DNA of 64,000 nucleotides from Effrenium voratum (lineage: Eukaryota; Sar; Dinophyceae; Suessiales; Symbiodiniaceae), in contig CAUJNA010003505.1 of NCBI GenBank assembly GCA_963377175.1, forward strand, positions 103,501 to 167,500, read 5' to 3'. A program made the position numbers and the translations under genes. The notes beneath the pieces were generated by a model, which had not been told where the DNA came from, made no database searches, and saw only the letters and a list, made by a program, of their open reading frames with translations. This document shows positions 9,558 through 23,700 of this stretch, one piece after another. The stretch's first letter is position 1; every line of letters begins with the position of its first letter.

Positions 9558-12500
9558 GTCTCACCGATGTCCTAAAGCGAAAGCCACGGCAGGATCTTTT
9601 TTTTTTTTTTCTTCCTTTCTCTTCTTTTAACCTCGTTGAAGATCTTCTAGAAGAGTCTTCCCTGCAATCTTGAATCCAGGCCCCGACTGAAAACGACTGA
9701 AACAGAGTTTGAGAAAGACATATTGACCTTTACCATGATGGAACCGGGCAATGGGTGAAACGGGCGCCGCTCGCTTGCACCCATGGTGGTCCTGTTTCTA
9801 CCTCACAACACCCACTCGATGGGTTTTGGTGGGTTTTTCAGTTGCCAAGAGGGGCAAACCACATGGAACCTATAGACGGGGTGGCGGGGTTGGGGCTTCG
9901 GTAAGGGGTGTCAAGGTAACTGGAACTGACGGTGCTCTTCAACCAATCGCTTGCAAAGTAGTTTTGCTGTGGGGGGGGGGGGGGGGTTGGGGGTGATGCA
10001 TTCCTACTTGCAGCCAAGCATGTTGGAAAATCGTTCCAACAGACACAGGGTTGTTGAACCCTTTAATGAGATGTCTGATTCTGCATGAATACTACGCAGG
10101 GTCTGCGATCTCAGGGACCCTTCAGTGGTTTGCCCTGATTCTCGTTTGGTGACATGCACTGCATATCTCGGGTCTCCCCCAAGACTTGAGGAAGCTGAGG
10201 GCCAGCTCTGCTTGTTTTGTGGATTCACGGATTTTACTCCATAGGCACCCCTTTTGGGTGGCTGCAGTCCTCCTAGGTCTCCAATTGCCACCTCCTTTTG
10301 TTGGAAGCAACTGCGACTGTCTTAAGAGAAGTGTGTCTGGAGCAAAACAGCAACGGGGGCGTCTAGGTCCAGGCCGTTTCTCCGTTTCTCCAGGCAGAAG
10401 GCGGTGCGCATCGCCATCGTCCCCATCGCAGGCACGCGGCGGCAAAGCCGAGCAGGTTGTCTCAAAAGGAGGGAAGGGTGGGTTTTCCCACAAACAAAAC
10501 CAAGGAACTGTAAGGAATTCACAAGGAGCCAAGTTTCAGTGGTTAGGCTTTTGCCTTCTCATATTGAGTTGGCCATTACACTCCCAGGAGCCTTCAACTT
10601 CATGATCAAAAAGGGTGTTGAGAGGTGATTCTGGGCAAGACCATGAGGCGCGCCACAATCAACACGTGCGGCCTAGACTCCTCCAACAACGAATTCGGAT
10701 TCTAAGTCCTCTTTGCCTCCAACCAGAACCTTAGGCTGTTTGACTTTGAACTTTTAGATTTGAGGCATCAACGAACCACGCTGCACCGAATCAAGACCTC
10801 AGCGCTCGGCAGTGTCCAGTTCAAAAGACCATACATCAAGGTAAACCAAAGGGCACCCAATTAACCTTTGTAGCCGTCCTGGGTCAAAAAGCCCAATCCT
10901 AGTCTCAAGAGTTTGCTGGGAGTGCTCCGAGCCTTCCAAAGAGAACCAAAGTAGGGAGTAGAGATTTCGTTTGGTCTCTTTTGCCTTGGAAGTCAGAGAC
11001 CATTAAGAGAAAAGTTCGCCGTAAGCTGTCATGTTTATTCAAGAGGATACACAACGGCCTTTATGGTCCTTCCTTTCTAAGGCCTTTTCATAGGCTGAAT
11101 GTAGATGTCCATACGGGTGTTTTTCAACAGAAGGGTCCCTAGAATGGTAGGGTTCCTCTTGGTTTCCCTTTAGAATACTAGCTATGCGGGAGGGGTTCAC
11201 CATGAGAAGCTCCGAGACGTGAAACGCTGAACCCCATTGGTTTATTGGTGTAGAACCGCGCGGATTCCTTTTGAGCCTTCGGACCCCTTGGTAAAGCTCG
11301 AGAAGGCCTAAGGCGTACTTGGGCCGTCCGAAGAAACACACCTGTATGATTTCAGCCATGTACTTGGGGACCCCCCCCGAAAAAGAAAGGTGCCTGATGG
11401 TTTCACGATTTGCATTTGCCAAGGTTCCCGCGTTTGCCCAGATCGATGTGGTTGAATGGATTGCGGTTCATTCGGCATCCAGGTGCCTGCGCGGGGATGT
11501 GGCCGGCCACCAAGTGACCTTGCCCAAAATTCAGCCTACTTGTTTTGTTTTGCTTTTGTTTGTACCTTTTGGGTTTTGGATTTTCGGTTTTGTTCTTGTC
11601 TTTGTTTAATTTTTTGTTTGTGACTTAGCCTAGCTTATTCACCTTTCCACTGCCAGGTAAACGTTTGATACTTTTGGATACCGGGGGTGTCATCATTTCC
11701 TTTTTGAGGGAACCTGGAAGACCGCTTTACATTGCCAGACCTTACCCTGTTTTCCGCATTCTTTGATAGTTTGTGGTGCTCCTTCCATTTTCAACCAGCA
11801 AACAAGTTCATGTTTTCTCCTTTTCGACCTTGGTCTTTCCTTGTTCTTTTGGCTTTTGCAACTATTCCATCTTGCCTTGGTCTTCCTTCATTCTCCTTTG
11901 GTGTTCCTTCACTTGGCCTGGAAACCATCCAATAAATCATTGCGTTTCCCAGTCTCAAATTATCAGTTCCACCAACCAAGCAGCGGATCGAAAAGGTCCC
12001 TGGGGAACTCCCTTTGAAAGCGACAAAGTTGTAATGGGAATCCCACTGGCCTGTATCTTAGAAAGATACTTCCCAGTGTCCAGTTTTCCACACCCAAAAA
12101 TGGGTTACCAGGGGAAAAACCTTACAAACAAAACAACACCAAAAGACAACACACGTGCTCGACTTTTTGCCAGCCAATCGTTTTACTTAATTTCGCAACC
12201 GCTGGAAGCTGGATCTCAGGTGCGTGGGTCCCTGGCTCTTCCCGGTGCGGCGCTTCTCCAGCGTCAAGCCGGCCATCGCCTGGCCGCCTGGCCGTGCGAT
12301 TGCCAGACGCGTGGAGTTGGGGTTGGAGGGGTTGGAAGGTCTGGAGGAGCTGAGCCAAGGGAATCACCTGGAACTCAGCTTCACTCAAGGGGAGGTTTGG
12401 AGCCCCAGATTTGGAGATTTGGAAGGAGTTTCCCATTTGGCCTCTACGAGAATCAGCTTTTTTCGAGTCCCATGCCACGGATCCAAACCACCAGTTAGAG

Positions 12501-15500
12501 GGAAGCCGAGCAACCGAGCAATTGATCCCTCAGTGGAAAAGGGAAACCAACACCGGCCTGCTTTCGAGGTAACCCTTGGATGGCTTGGGGGTTTGAACCT
12601 CAGGCGGTTTGGATGTGTCCTTTGCATTGATGGTGTGGGGTTGCCAACACGTGGTTTCTGTTTGAAGTTTTGGGGTTGGCTGAGAGTTGCCAATCTTTAG
12701 GATGCCCGGGTGTTAGTTGTCTCACCCTTTGAGTTTGTGCAGTGGTAAGCAACAAGCTGGGACTTTGTTTAGCCAATCCACACAGGAAGTGAGTTGCTTC
12801 AAAGGAACTTATGGGGTTCCTCAAACATGTGCGAAGTGGGGGGAAAGGGGAGAGGGTTGGGTACACATTGTTTCCCTTTGAACCATACGAAAGGGGCGCA
12901 CCTCATTTCTGAGGTAGACGACCATAAGTTTCTGGGATGGGGTTTTTAATGTAGACCCATACAGGGAAGACTGGGAAGCCATCATCAATGCATGAGCTGT
13001 TACAGGGGTATATACTGCTGGTGCAGTACATGGCTCCATTCCTGGGGATCCCATCCCATGGCCGAGCTTTTTCAGCCGAAGGCCTGACACGTTCGGAATG
13101 ATTCGCTGGGGTGAGACCATAGGGCAACCCTGTCACAGGTGGGGCTCGGTAGCGTGCCCCAACGGATTCGTTGGAGAATAAAGCTTCCGTGAGCAGACAT
13201 GGAATCAGGGGTCTTTCTTGGGAGGACCAATCCATCTGGCACGCGCACCAACACTCAGCCACAGAACCCTGGTAACTTGGGCAGGTTGCGTTTTTTGCCG
13301 GGTTTCCACAAACCGCTATTTGCTTGGATGGTTGGATCTTTGGACTTTAATTTGTTGGGATCATCCATGTTGTCCCGCCACAAGCCAACAAACCTCAGGG
13401 TGCGGAGTCTGACATTACCTAATGAACAAGTGGGGGTCTCCTCCAAAACCAAGATACGGGGAGTCGAACCACCCGCCTCTCAGCCCAGGCTCTGTGAAGA
13501 GCTGGTGGCGGCGGGCATTGCGCCTGGGACGTCACGCGCAGTTTCTGCTCGTTGGAGCACAGTGGCAAACCAGTTTTGACATTTGGCCAATCAGTGAGGT
13601 AGGGAGCGTTGATCCCATAGAATCCACCCCCACTTGTTAAATAGGGTCCGGAGGGGACGGCTCCTTCAGTGACCGGGTCCATACCTGTGGTTCCACCACA
13701 GCCCTGAAGGGTAAACTTGAGGTAAAAAGTAGATAAGTGGTTAAAGAAGGTAAGTAAGCCCTGAATAAGGCGTGGACGTCGTATTTCTCTTTCGGGTGTT
13801 GGTGTAGGGGTCGGGAAGCCACGGTTTGGCTTTCCTTGTTTAGCAACCATAGTTGCTTCCTCAGCTTTTGCCCCACAGCCAAAAGTCGGGATTTTTGTTC
13901 CGGTGTGAACCTTAAAATGTAAGAAGAATGCCCAACATATCCCAGTTGATCCGGAGGTCAACAATGAGGGTCCAAAGCTTAAACGCCAAATGTTCTTCGG
14001 CGGTAGCCAGGAAGCTTCGCCGTGTCCACTATCAAAACGGTGGTTCTTTTTCAGCTTGACGACGGTCATCTGGGCAATCGAAACCCTGACAAGCGAAGGA
14101 TAGTAAAGGACAGTCCCAAGCTCCCAAGCCCAACCATACATTGGTGTTCGCCCTTTGAATTCTTTGCATGGGGTAGGCCATGTTAATTCTTGGCAAGTTT
14201 GATTATGACGCATGTCGACTTATTATGATGAATTTGGCTGAAACCCGTTGGATTGGGAGGGGGGGTGGGCAACTCCAACAGTGATTTGTAGTTATCCTCA
14301 CAAATTTGGCCGCACCACTCCGAACTGGCCAGTTATTCGGTTTACCGTTCCCCTTTCAGCACGGAGATAGATTCCTGATTCCCGCAAATGCAAGTAAACC
14401 AGCCAAAAGCCATGGGAATCGCACTAGGGGTCCTTGTTTCCAAGACAGTTTGAGTCAAGCCCGGAGGGAGAAGTTTCCATCACAGTTCCATGAGAGCCAA
14501 CCACCCCACCACCCCTCATTTCTCCAAAATCAGAATCCGATACCTAGGGCCTTATTTGGAGGAAACCATGGGGAGGGGGGGGGGTGAATCCTGTGATTGC
14601 ACGGTTCATGGTTCACCTCTGAAATCCCAGGATTTTAGCATGACTTATCCCTTCCAACCATTTGCGGAAAACTTGGCTTTAGGGCCACTGTCTCTGATGC
14701 CAGGAGAAGCCTCTTAAAAGTGACACGATAGTCTCAGAGATAGGGGCAATCCCACTTTGCAATCAGAGATTTCCGGTGATTTTCCACCGTAGAGTTGCCA
14801 AAAGGAGCGAATCCTGCTTGTGGTGAACCACACGACGGAAGTGGAGATGACCAAGCTCTTTAAGCAGAGGGAAGAGGCCAGGAACAGAGTCTCCTCACTC
14901 CCCGAGTTCCGGACTTTAGCAGGGCTCCCTATATTCCTCCTTTTGAACATCACCCCACCTGCACTTTTTTTCTTGAAATCGGCCAATCAATGTGATGCTT
15001 TAGATCAACAAATGTGTTCGGAACCCTGCTTAGCTACGTTCTCCCCTACTAGTGGTTGTGCCTTTGCTTGCACAGGAATCGACTGTAGTGCTCCGCGCCC
15101 TCTTGAAACTGGAAGGGGAGGGGCGGGGCCCCTGGAATTTATGTTTTATGCCATTTTCCCTTTGACGGCAAGACTAGGGCTAGGGAAGACAATCTTCGTG
15201 GCAAACACACTGTTTTGTTTGCCAATCCACTCAAAAAGTTGGCCCAATGATTGCCGAGGCCTTTGTCCCTGTCACGTTTTTGCTTGTGGGGGTACTTCAG
15301 GGCTTTCTTCATAGAAGTCCAGTTCGCATCAATTGGGATGGATGAAACACTATGGACGAAACCAACTGGTGCTTTGCGCGGATTTCCTCTAACATCCTTT
15401 GAGCATTCCCTTGATTAAAAGAACTCGGAGGAGTTTTTGAATGGATCGGAGGTGGCGGTGCTGGACGGTGTGTCGCACCACCTCGACGGCTACGACGAGA

Positions 15501-18500
15501 CGCTGCTCTCTATAGGCCGATGTCTTGCGGAAAACCGGGAGTTTCAGGGTGGCCAAAAGGGAAAGCCACGCATTCTGGGTGCAGTTCCTTTGATTTCCTT
15601 TGGTTTCTTTTGGTTTCCTGAGATTTCCTTTGGTTTCCCTTTGGTTTCGTTTGTTTGGATCGGAGATGCGGATAGCTGGGGCTTGATCTTTGCCCAGGGA
15701 ATCCCCCTGAAGATGACAAAGTCGCCATCAGGGCTGGGAATCCCACTTTGCCGAGGGAATTAGCTTTGACTATTACAAGATGAACAAAACCCAATATTTG
15801 CAACCGGTGTGATCTAGACCAGATTCAGGAGATGGGAACATATCGCATCTTCAGCTGAACAAACATGTACATAGAGTTGTGAATTGAATCTTTGGCAATG
15901 GTTCAGTGCTCAGCTCGCGTCGCCCAGCTTCAAATGACCTCAGGCTCCTCCGGGTTCGCAATATTTCCGCCTTTGGGAGGTTTTACAAAGATTGGAGTTG
16001 GCTTCCTCGTGACATCGTGTGCTGTTCAAGGAACATCTCATTTCCAGCGAGTTTCCTCCTGGGGTGCTTAAGGAGAGCCTCTGACGCCCTGTCTCCCATG
16101 TGGCTGTGGGTCAATAATAGGTACCCAAGATGGCTTGCCCAATCAAATGGAAACATGGGCTAAAACCTGCGGTCCCCTGTTGGTTTAATTTTGACCCAGA
16201 CCCATGTTTCCGGAGGCGGCTCGCTCGCTCGTTCGTTTTTCGCTCGTTCGAAGGCGAGCGGCTGACCTTCGTGCGCCAGGAGAAGCCTTCGAGCATCCGC
16301 CAGGCGCTGCTGCTCTGCGAGCGTGAGGCGAGGCCTGGCGTCCTTCGAGTCGTTTGGTTTGGGTAGCCGTCCCCAGACGATCCCATGGCTGTGGGTCAAA
16401 ATGGGTAAATGGAGCCCTGGTAAATGGAACAAAGGACTAAAACCTGCGGTTGGAGGCTTAATTTTGACCCATACCCACATGGAAGCTCCCGAACGGACCC
16501 CTTTCAAAGACGTGGTCCCATTTACAGAGGTTTTTCTGGGAGCTTCCATGGCCTGAGGGAGTGTAGCAATGGATGGATGCCACTGGTTTAGATGGGTTTT
16601 ATTGCCCATTTACCAGAGGAAGCCATCCGTGTTTCCCGGAAGGTCACCTGTGCGAATAATTGTCTGTGTCACGGACATGGGTTCCTTGGAGCTCTTTTGG
16701 GGTTGGGTGTTTCCGAAGATTGAGCATTCTTCGGGTGAGCACCCCCAGTGAACAAGAAAAACACTGGAACGAAATGTGCCGCCCGTTCTTCCAGAAGCTC
16801 CAGCCTTCTTCTGGCCATGAGCTTCAATCGAACAACAGGGCTGGGTGCAAAGCACGCCTTGCTTGTATCAACGACCAGACCCTGGCCCCCTTCAAAGAAG
16901 GTGGTATAGACGTGCTTAAACCATGGGGTCGGCCCAACCAGGTAGAACTCCCTGAAATCCACTGCACTTTGTTCTTTTTTGGGACCCATTGTTCCCTTTC
17001 TCAGTGAAACACAACGAGCAGGGACCGGGCAAGGCAGCTACCAAACACTTTGAGGGACCCCCTTTATGGCCACGGGCAAGAGGGCACTCCTTTGTTGGTA
17101 GTTCGCGGCACCTGGTCTCAGATCCCCCCGAAGAGTGAACGAAGCCCATGTCCAAATACTGTGCTTGCACCATCTGTCACAACCTTCCAATCCAAGTACA
17201 GCATCTAAGGCTAAGCCACACTCTCCTATATCCAGCACCGTGCCCGCGAGCGCACGCCTGCGGTCTGTGCAAAGGCTGCGGCAATACCATGCCCGAGCCG
17301 TGCCCATTGAGCGGTATGCTTGAGCCGTATTCTTGATGCCCTATGCTTGTCAGGGCTGCCCAAAGGACCATTAAAGGATAGATCGGTTTGTCCTTTCTTG
17401 AGGGCTGGATAGCCATGTTGCTGCTCGCGGACACTTTTCCCTTGAAAGTACAGCGGCTTGGAAAGAAACAGCACAACGCGGAACAGGCGATCCAAGCAAC
17501 ATCCTCACTCATCAGAATCCCTCAGCCCTGGGGTTGTTTTGCCCCTAACTTTCGGCGGAAGGCAATCCCTAATTGGTGGTTTGGATTGGTTTGGGGATTC
17601 AACCCCAGTTTCTGATCGGCAAGTGGGAAACCCCTCCGCCAATCCCAATCCAAATCACCCATCACACAGCCTCCGTCAGCCTCCACATCTAAACTCCAAT
17701 CCAATCCAAATCACCCAACCCAAGTTCAAAAACGGCGCGCTCCAAACGGCTAGGTGTTACAAGAAATAGGGACCCTTCTGGTTTTTCCTTTGGCTAGGTG
17801 GATGGGGAGCCCTTCCTGCTGGCCTGGGGCGACCACTTCTGCCGCTCTACCTCGGACCGTGCCGAATCGGTCCCGACTCGGTCCGCAGATCGGCGCGGGG
17901 AACGGGGGGAAGAAGCGGGAAACGCGAGGGACGGGGGGTGGTGCTAAGTTTCTTGGGTGCATTTTGCCCGGGGAAATGTTAGGACTTTCACTTTTTGCCA
18001 ACTAATGGGTTTCCCATATTAAACCACTAAAAAATAGACACACCCCACCCCCCAAATCTAGTAGCTCTAAAAACTGAGATCTACAACCCCCCAAATCGAT
18101 TTCCAAGCACCCCAAAAAAAAAACGCAAAAGTTGGGAGCAGATTTCGCACTCGAGGGAACCGCCCCGGCCCATTTGGAGGACACGAGCTGCGTGGCGCAG
18201 CTGGTGAACGCCTTCTCCTCACGCTCCGTGGCGACCCGGAGGAAGTTTCGTGGGGGTCCCCTCTATGGACCGCAGCTGTTGGAGTCCATGTTTCCATTTA
18301 CCGATGGGTTCCATTTGGGGTACCTTTTTTTGACCCACACCCATATTCCCCACGGTGAGTTCAAGTTCTGCACCTTTGGGGCCAATCTTAAAGTGATGTT
18401 TGAAGGGAAAATGTCGGGAGCCCTGCTTCGTTCGATTCCTTTCCCCCCTCCCTCAACCCTCAAGCCCGCGCTCCTCTCGGTTTCAGGTCTGGGAAGCCAG

Positions 18501-20758
18501 GAGCCTTAGACAAGAAAGGGTCCTTTTTCCCACTGGAGGTACAGCAAAAGGCCGAGAATGCGTGTCGTACTTTTGGGGAGCGTGGGGGCGGGGAGGTTAA
18601 GGGAGTCGGGGGGTTGGAATCCTAGAGTTGGCGGCTGAAGATGAGGGCTCGGGTTTGACTCGCCGCATGATAGGACATTTGGGGGTGGTTTGTTGGTGGC
18701 CGCCCTTTTGGGCTTCCAGAAAGAAGCCAGCAATGTCGCGAGTTGCACTAGAAGTTGAATGGGTACTTGGCACGGAATGTCCGGTGGCACCGCCCAAGAC
18801 CCGAGCTGGGATCTCAAGGGGATTGGACCCATGCGTTTGATTCGGGGAAGTATCCGCGGCCTTGTGAGTTCGCTTTTTGGAGATATGGCTTTCAAGGTAC
18901 GTATGAGCTATGGTCAAAACACCCAAAACACCCTTTCACTTGGGCTAGGTTGGTGATGGAAAGTGCAAGAAGGAATTCGGACAGCCATTGCAAGCCAATT
19001 GTAAGGGTTCCGAATATTTCGGAGCTTCGGCCGCACCTGGGATTCCTGGTCCAGATTCCCAAATGTTACAAGAGTTGAGTGGCCAAACCGACACTTTCGG
19101 TCGCCAAGTAGACCAAGTCCAAATCCACGGTGTCGAGGCTTTTTCCGGGGACCCATTCACCTCCGCCCGAGGGAGCGGGGCTCAGGTGGGCATGCACTGC
19201 GTGGACAAGGATTGGCTGCACGCCACCGGGGTCTACGCCTGCAAGGAGCAGATCTGATCCGGCGCAAGTTGCAATGGCGATACCACGGAAAGGAAGAGAC
19301 GAAGTTGGGGGCAAAAAAGGGGGAGGTACCCGCTCACAAAGAAAAAAGAGGAACCTGACAAGGGGGGGTTTTGCTGGAAGACTATTCTCCTTTTAAAGGG
19401 ACCCTGGTTCCATGTTAATTGGTGGGAGGGTATATGATTGAGCCATCATCTTCATGGGGGTCGCAGTGTAGCTTGTTGACATATTATATGTGGTGATATT
19501 TGTGATAAGAGGAAGTTAAGTCTAGCAATGAGAAGATGATGATCTATCGCAACCTTGACTAATTCTGTTTGAGGGCATCAACGTTATAGGTTTCGAGTGC
19601 ATCGATGGGGATCCCGACAATGTTGGCGATTTGCACTGGTTCTCAAGAAATCAACAATAATTTGAGAACAAGCCGTTTTGGGATCCCCTGGAGGGACACC
19701 ATCAGTTGGGGAAGGGGATTCGACATTTTGGAGATCTCCATTTGTGGAATGTGTTGTTTTTTGTGAAGGGGAGGACTCGAAGACTGGAACTGACAAACCT
19801 CCCAGGCGCGGGTTGGCGAAGGCCCTGCAACATTTTGAGTTTTCGGGGTCCTAGCACAAAGCAGGTTTTTTTGGGCTAAATACTTCTTGCTAGTTCCTTC
19901 TCCTTCGCCGCGCTTGCCAAAGCTAGATGAGAGTTCTTCGAAAAGAACAGATCCGAAGTAGGCTCCAAGAAGCAACCTTTTGGGAACCGACCCCCAGCGG
20001 ATTCCGAGCCAAGCGATCTGCAAGCAGCATGTTGGCATGAGTCACGGCATCGAAACGATCTGCAAAAGTTACCTGTGGACTTGGGACAATGGGCGAGTCC
20101 CTCCCGGGGTTTGTTGGAATAGTAAGTTTATCCCTTCCGCATTGACACTGGAGCAAATGTTGATGCAGCCCGAAATTGGGGCATTCCTCCGGGCAAACGT
20201 TATAACATGGCACCTGTGGGAGATTGACCTGGAAGGTCAATCCCCTCTTGAAGGGGCCCAAGTCAGGTGCCACATGGTACCATACTGTGGATGGACGAAA
20301 TACTGCACCACCTCAGAGACCCTGGAAGGATGATTCCCTTGTAAATACCAACGAACAGTGGTTTCTCATGGTTTCAATTTGTGCAGGATTTCGTCCTTCC
20401 ACAGTGGGAGGGCACCCATCCAGACATTTGATGAACCCAGAGGGTAACATGGCAGCTGCCGCCGACTTTGCCCGAGGAGCCGGCGCTGGGGTCCGACACC
20501 GAAGGGCCGGCGCTTTGGCCGCCCCACGGCTGGGAATTCAATGGGCCTGAAAAACAGGGGTCGCTGCAAAAATGTGTTCGTTTCCTTTTGGTTCTGCTCG
20601 AAACCGACCAAGAAAGGCCTCCCCTCCCAATCAGGGTCCCCTGGAAGAAAGGAATCCCCACTAAGCAGTGAATCGCCTGAATTATTAACGTTGGGGGGGG
20701 GGGGTATTTATAAGGGGCCGACAGTTGAGGGGCACTTTTGGTGTGTGTGTGTGTGCGC

Positions 20759-20789
<31 letters not shown>

Positions 20790-23700
20790 CGGAGTGACAG
20801 AATGCCCTGTCACCACCCTTTCAGTTTCGCAGCAGGGGCGTGCAGCACCTTTGGCATACTGCACGCAATGAAGCTATTGCCAAAGGTGGGAAGGGTGTCC
20901 AGACGTGGACACCTGTACCTGCTTTCCGTGATTCTGAATGTCCTTTTGGCCCCCTTGGTTGCGGCGCTGTTTGTGCTTCTTGTTCTTTCCTGTAACGGTT
21001 TCGTTTCTAAAGTGAAGCCAAGTGACTTGCAAGCAGACCTCAGCCGAGACTCATCAGTTGTACTCGAGACTCATCAGTTGTACTCGAGACTCATCAGTTG
21101 TACTCGAAAGATTAGCACTCTCCTTTTGGAGTTCAAGTGTGTACACCCCATTCGTGGGGAATCCTCGGGTGTACCCATTGTGTGACCCCGGGCCGGCTCT
21201 GTCGGAAAATTTGACCTCAACGTGCGTATCATAGAACAGCGGAATTTCACATTTAATCAGGAACGAGGTTTCACTAAAGGGAAGAAAGCCGTCAGTTCAT
21301 AGTGACGTTTCACCATAGTTGATAGCTGCCGATTTTCATTGCCTACCTTGACCATTGGTTGAACTTGTTGCTCGTATCATTGCGGTTGTCGATTGCTGAC
21401 TTGTATTTGCTTTGCCTTGTACATTTCGCTCGACCATTGCAGTTGAGGGCCGCTAACTTGCATTTGCATGGATTTGAATATTGTCGGGTCTGATTCTCTC
21501 AAGGTGGAAGTGTGCAAATTCCGATCTGGTTGCGTCACCATGTCTCGACGTGATGATCGTGATAGATCCAGGACTCGACGCAGACGTGATCGGAGTCCGT
21601 CCCCTCAAGCTCACAAAGCACGCCGACGTGAGCACAATGACAACCAGGTCTCGGAGAACATGGATTGGAACAACTTGATTTCATGGCAACACAACTCCGG
21701 CTACAATGCTGCTAACAACTTTCCGATGGTGCCTACCAATTTTCAATCGACTCACAACCCCACACAACAATTCCAGTACCCGGCGATCAACTACATGATG
21801 CCGATCCCTCCTGAACCCACACCGTCCAAGTTCATCCCACCAATGATGCCACCACCGGTCACTACTTCCCAACCTACACCTTCACCTGGACCTCCTGCAG
21901 CTCTACCGGTTCGTCCTCAGAAAGCCTGGCTTACTCCCTCGCCTGACTGGACACCTGCAGATGGCATGTTTGATGTCAATCAACTCTACAACTTCAGCCT
22001 GCCCATGACTGTTGCCAACACTCCACATGGCAACCTTCGCGACATGTCAGGCATGGATATTAGGGACGTACGCCTGGTTCAGGTTATCCACGGGGGCCTC
22101 ACCAACTGGCTGCTCAGGCCGTTTGCACACGGCCGATTCGTGACGTGGGAAGGCTTTCGCACCCGCACTGAAGCCTTACTTTGGAGTACCTGCTCCAAAC
22201 TACTACGAAGATCGCAGTCACTCAACCTGCTCACCCTGGAAAAGGACCTTGCCAACACGCTGGGTCTCAACATTGATGACTTCAATCAGCGCATCAAGGT
22301 CCACGACCATTTGGCCAACCTGGTACTTCAATTTCTTCAACAACATCACACCTCTCTCGCACCTGCTGCCCAGACCGATGACATGGTCAAGAAGTTCAAT
22401 GACTTGAATCGTGCACATGAACTTCTACAGGCTCAGTATTCCGCATCACTTCGCGCATCGACCTCGCCCACGATGACAAACCAGAAAGATGATGCAGAGT
22501 TGGTTACACCGCCACCGGTCAACCACACACCATCCTCGTCACCTGCCAGCTCCCTGCCCACAGCCAGCGCGGCCGCCCTGGATGGCAAGTCGTTTGATAG
22601 CGTGGTGCAACCTCGGATCATGCAGTCTCTTCACGGAGTGTCGTCACCGCCGTCCAAACCGGCGGCGTCACAGTTGCTCACCATGCACAGCACGCCGGAT
22701 GAAGTTGTCAAGTACTACACATGGACCAGTGACCAACCTCGCCTTTTCCTCAAGCAAGCACCCACAACAACCACTTTGGCGTCGCTGGTTAAGTGGGCCA
22801 ATCACCCGTCCCGGCTCAACGGCAACAAGTCGTTAGATTCTATGGCGACGCAGCTTCTTCAAGCCAGGCAGCGCATGCCGAAGGGCGATGCGCCCACACT
22901 CGGTGCAATGGCAGCACTATGGGGTCTTGAACCCGGGTACCTTACCAAACTCACCGAGAAGGCATTGAGTCACCTCATCGTGACCGCTCGCCTGCTTTGT
23001 GGATGAGAAGGCATCATATCGACCTTCGTTCTCATATGAGCCCGGCGCGGCAACAATGTCACGGATGAGTCCAGGTGAAAACTCGTCCGTCAAGTGTTTG
23101 CGTTGCACATGATTGATTTTGTACTTGCTTGTTCTTGCATTGCCTCTTGTGTGATTGTCTGTGATGCTTGTATTCATGTCGCCGCCTTGTGGTAGATTTC
23201 GTTGGTTGCATCTCACCATGTTGGATGAACTTCGCCATTGCGGAATCTATGATGATGTTGCACAATGGCAGTCGCTGGACGACCTTCTGCACTCGTTGAC
23301 TACATTCTCGACGTGCTGGCATTACTGTTTCCCTGGACTACCACCACCGTCGATTCCAATTGAAGAGTACGAATCCATCACACAATTGCCGTGGCTGGGT
23401 CTCATCATCGAGGTCTTAGTTATGGTCCGGATAGCCCTCCAGATTCCGAATTGCGCTATGTCAAACTCTCAGCACACCGTGGCCAACAGGTACGAACTTC
23501 ACAGATGTCGGTGCGCTGCCTATTTATTGATCAGTTTCTTACAACGTCTCATTTCACAGGATCACGGCTACATCCCGCCGTTCTTCGAAGTTCTTCACTT
23601 CTACAAGACTTCTCTCTTGTGTGAAATCATGCACTCAACTTTCGCTGACACGCGACATCTACGCTCATTGCGGGCGCGATTTCCTGACCTCTACGACTTC

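Noticed and set aside
21040..21120. Hammerhead ribozyme, because the reverse complement of the 20-bp unit contains CTGATGAG three times and Penelope-like elements often carry hammerheads
   Set aside because: No GAAA box and no closing stems at the needed spacing follow any copy; I could not fold a core by eye.
20541..21185. 214-codon frame including a hydrophobic segment ([16 protein letters not shown]), repeated at 32771
   Set aside because: It lies across the terminal repeat and microsatellite; the two copies differ in frame upstream and no start or gene context supports a protein.
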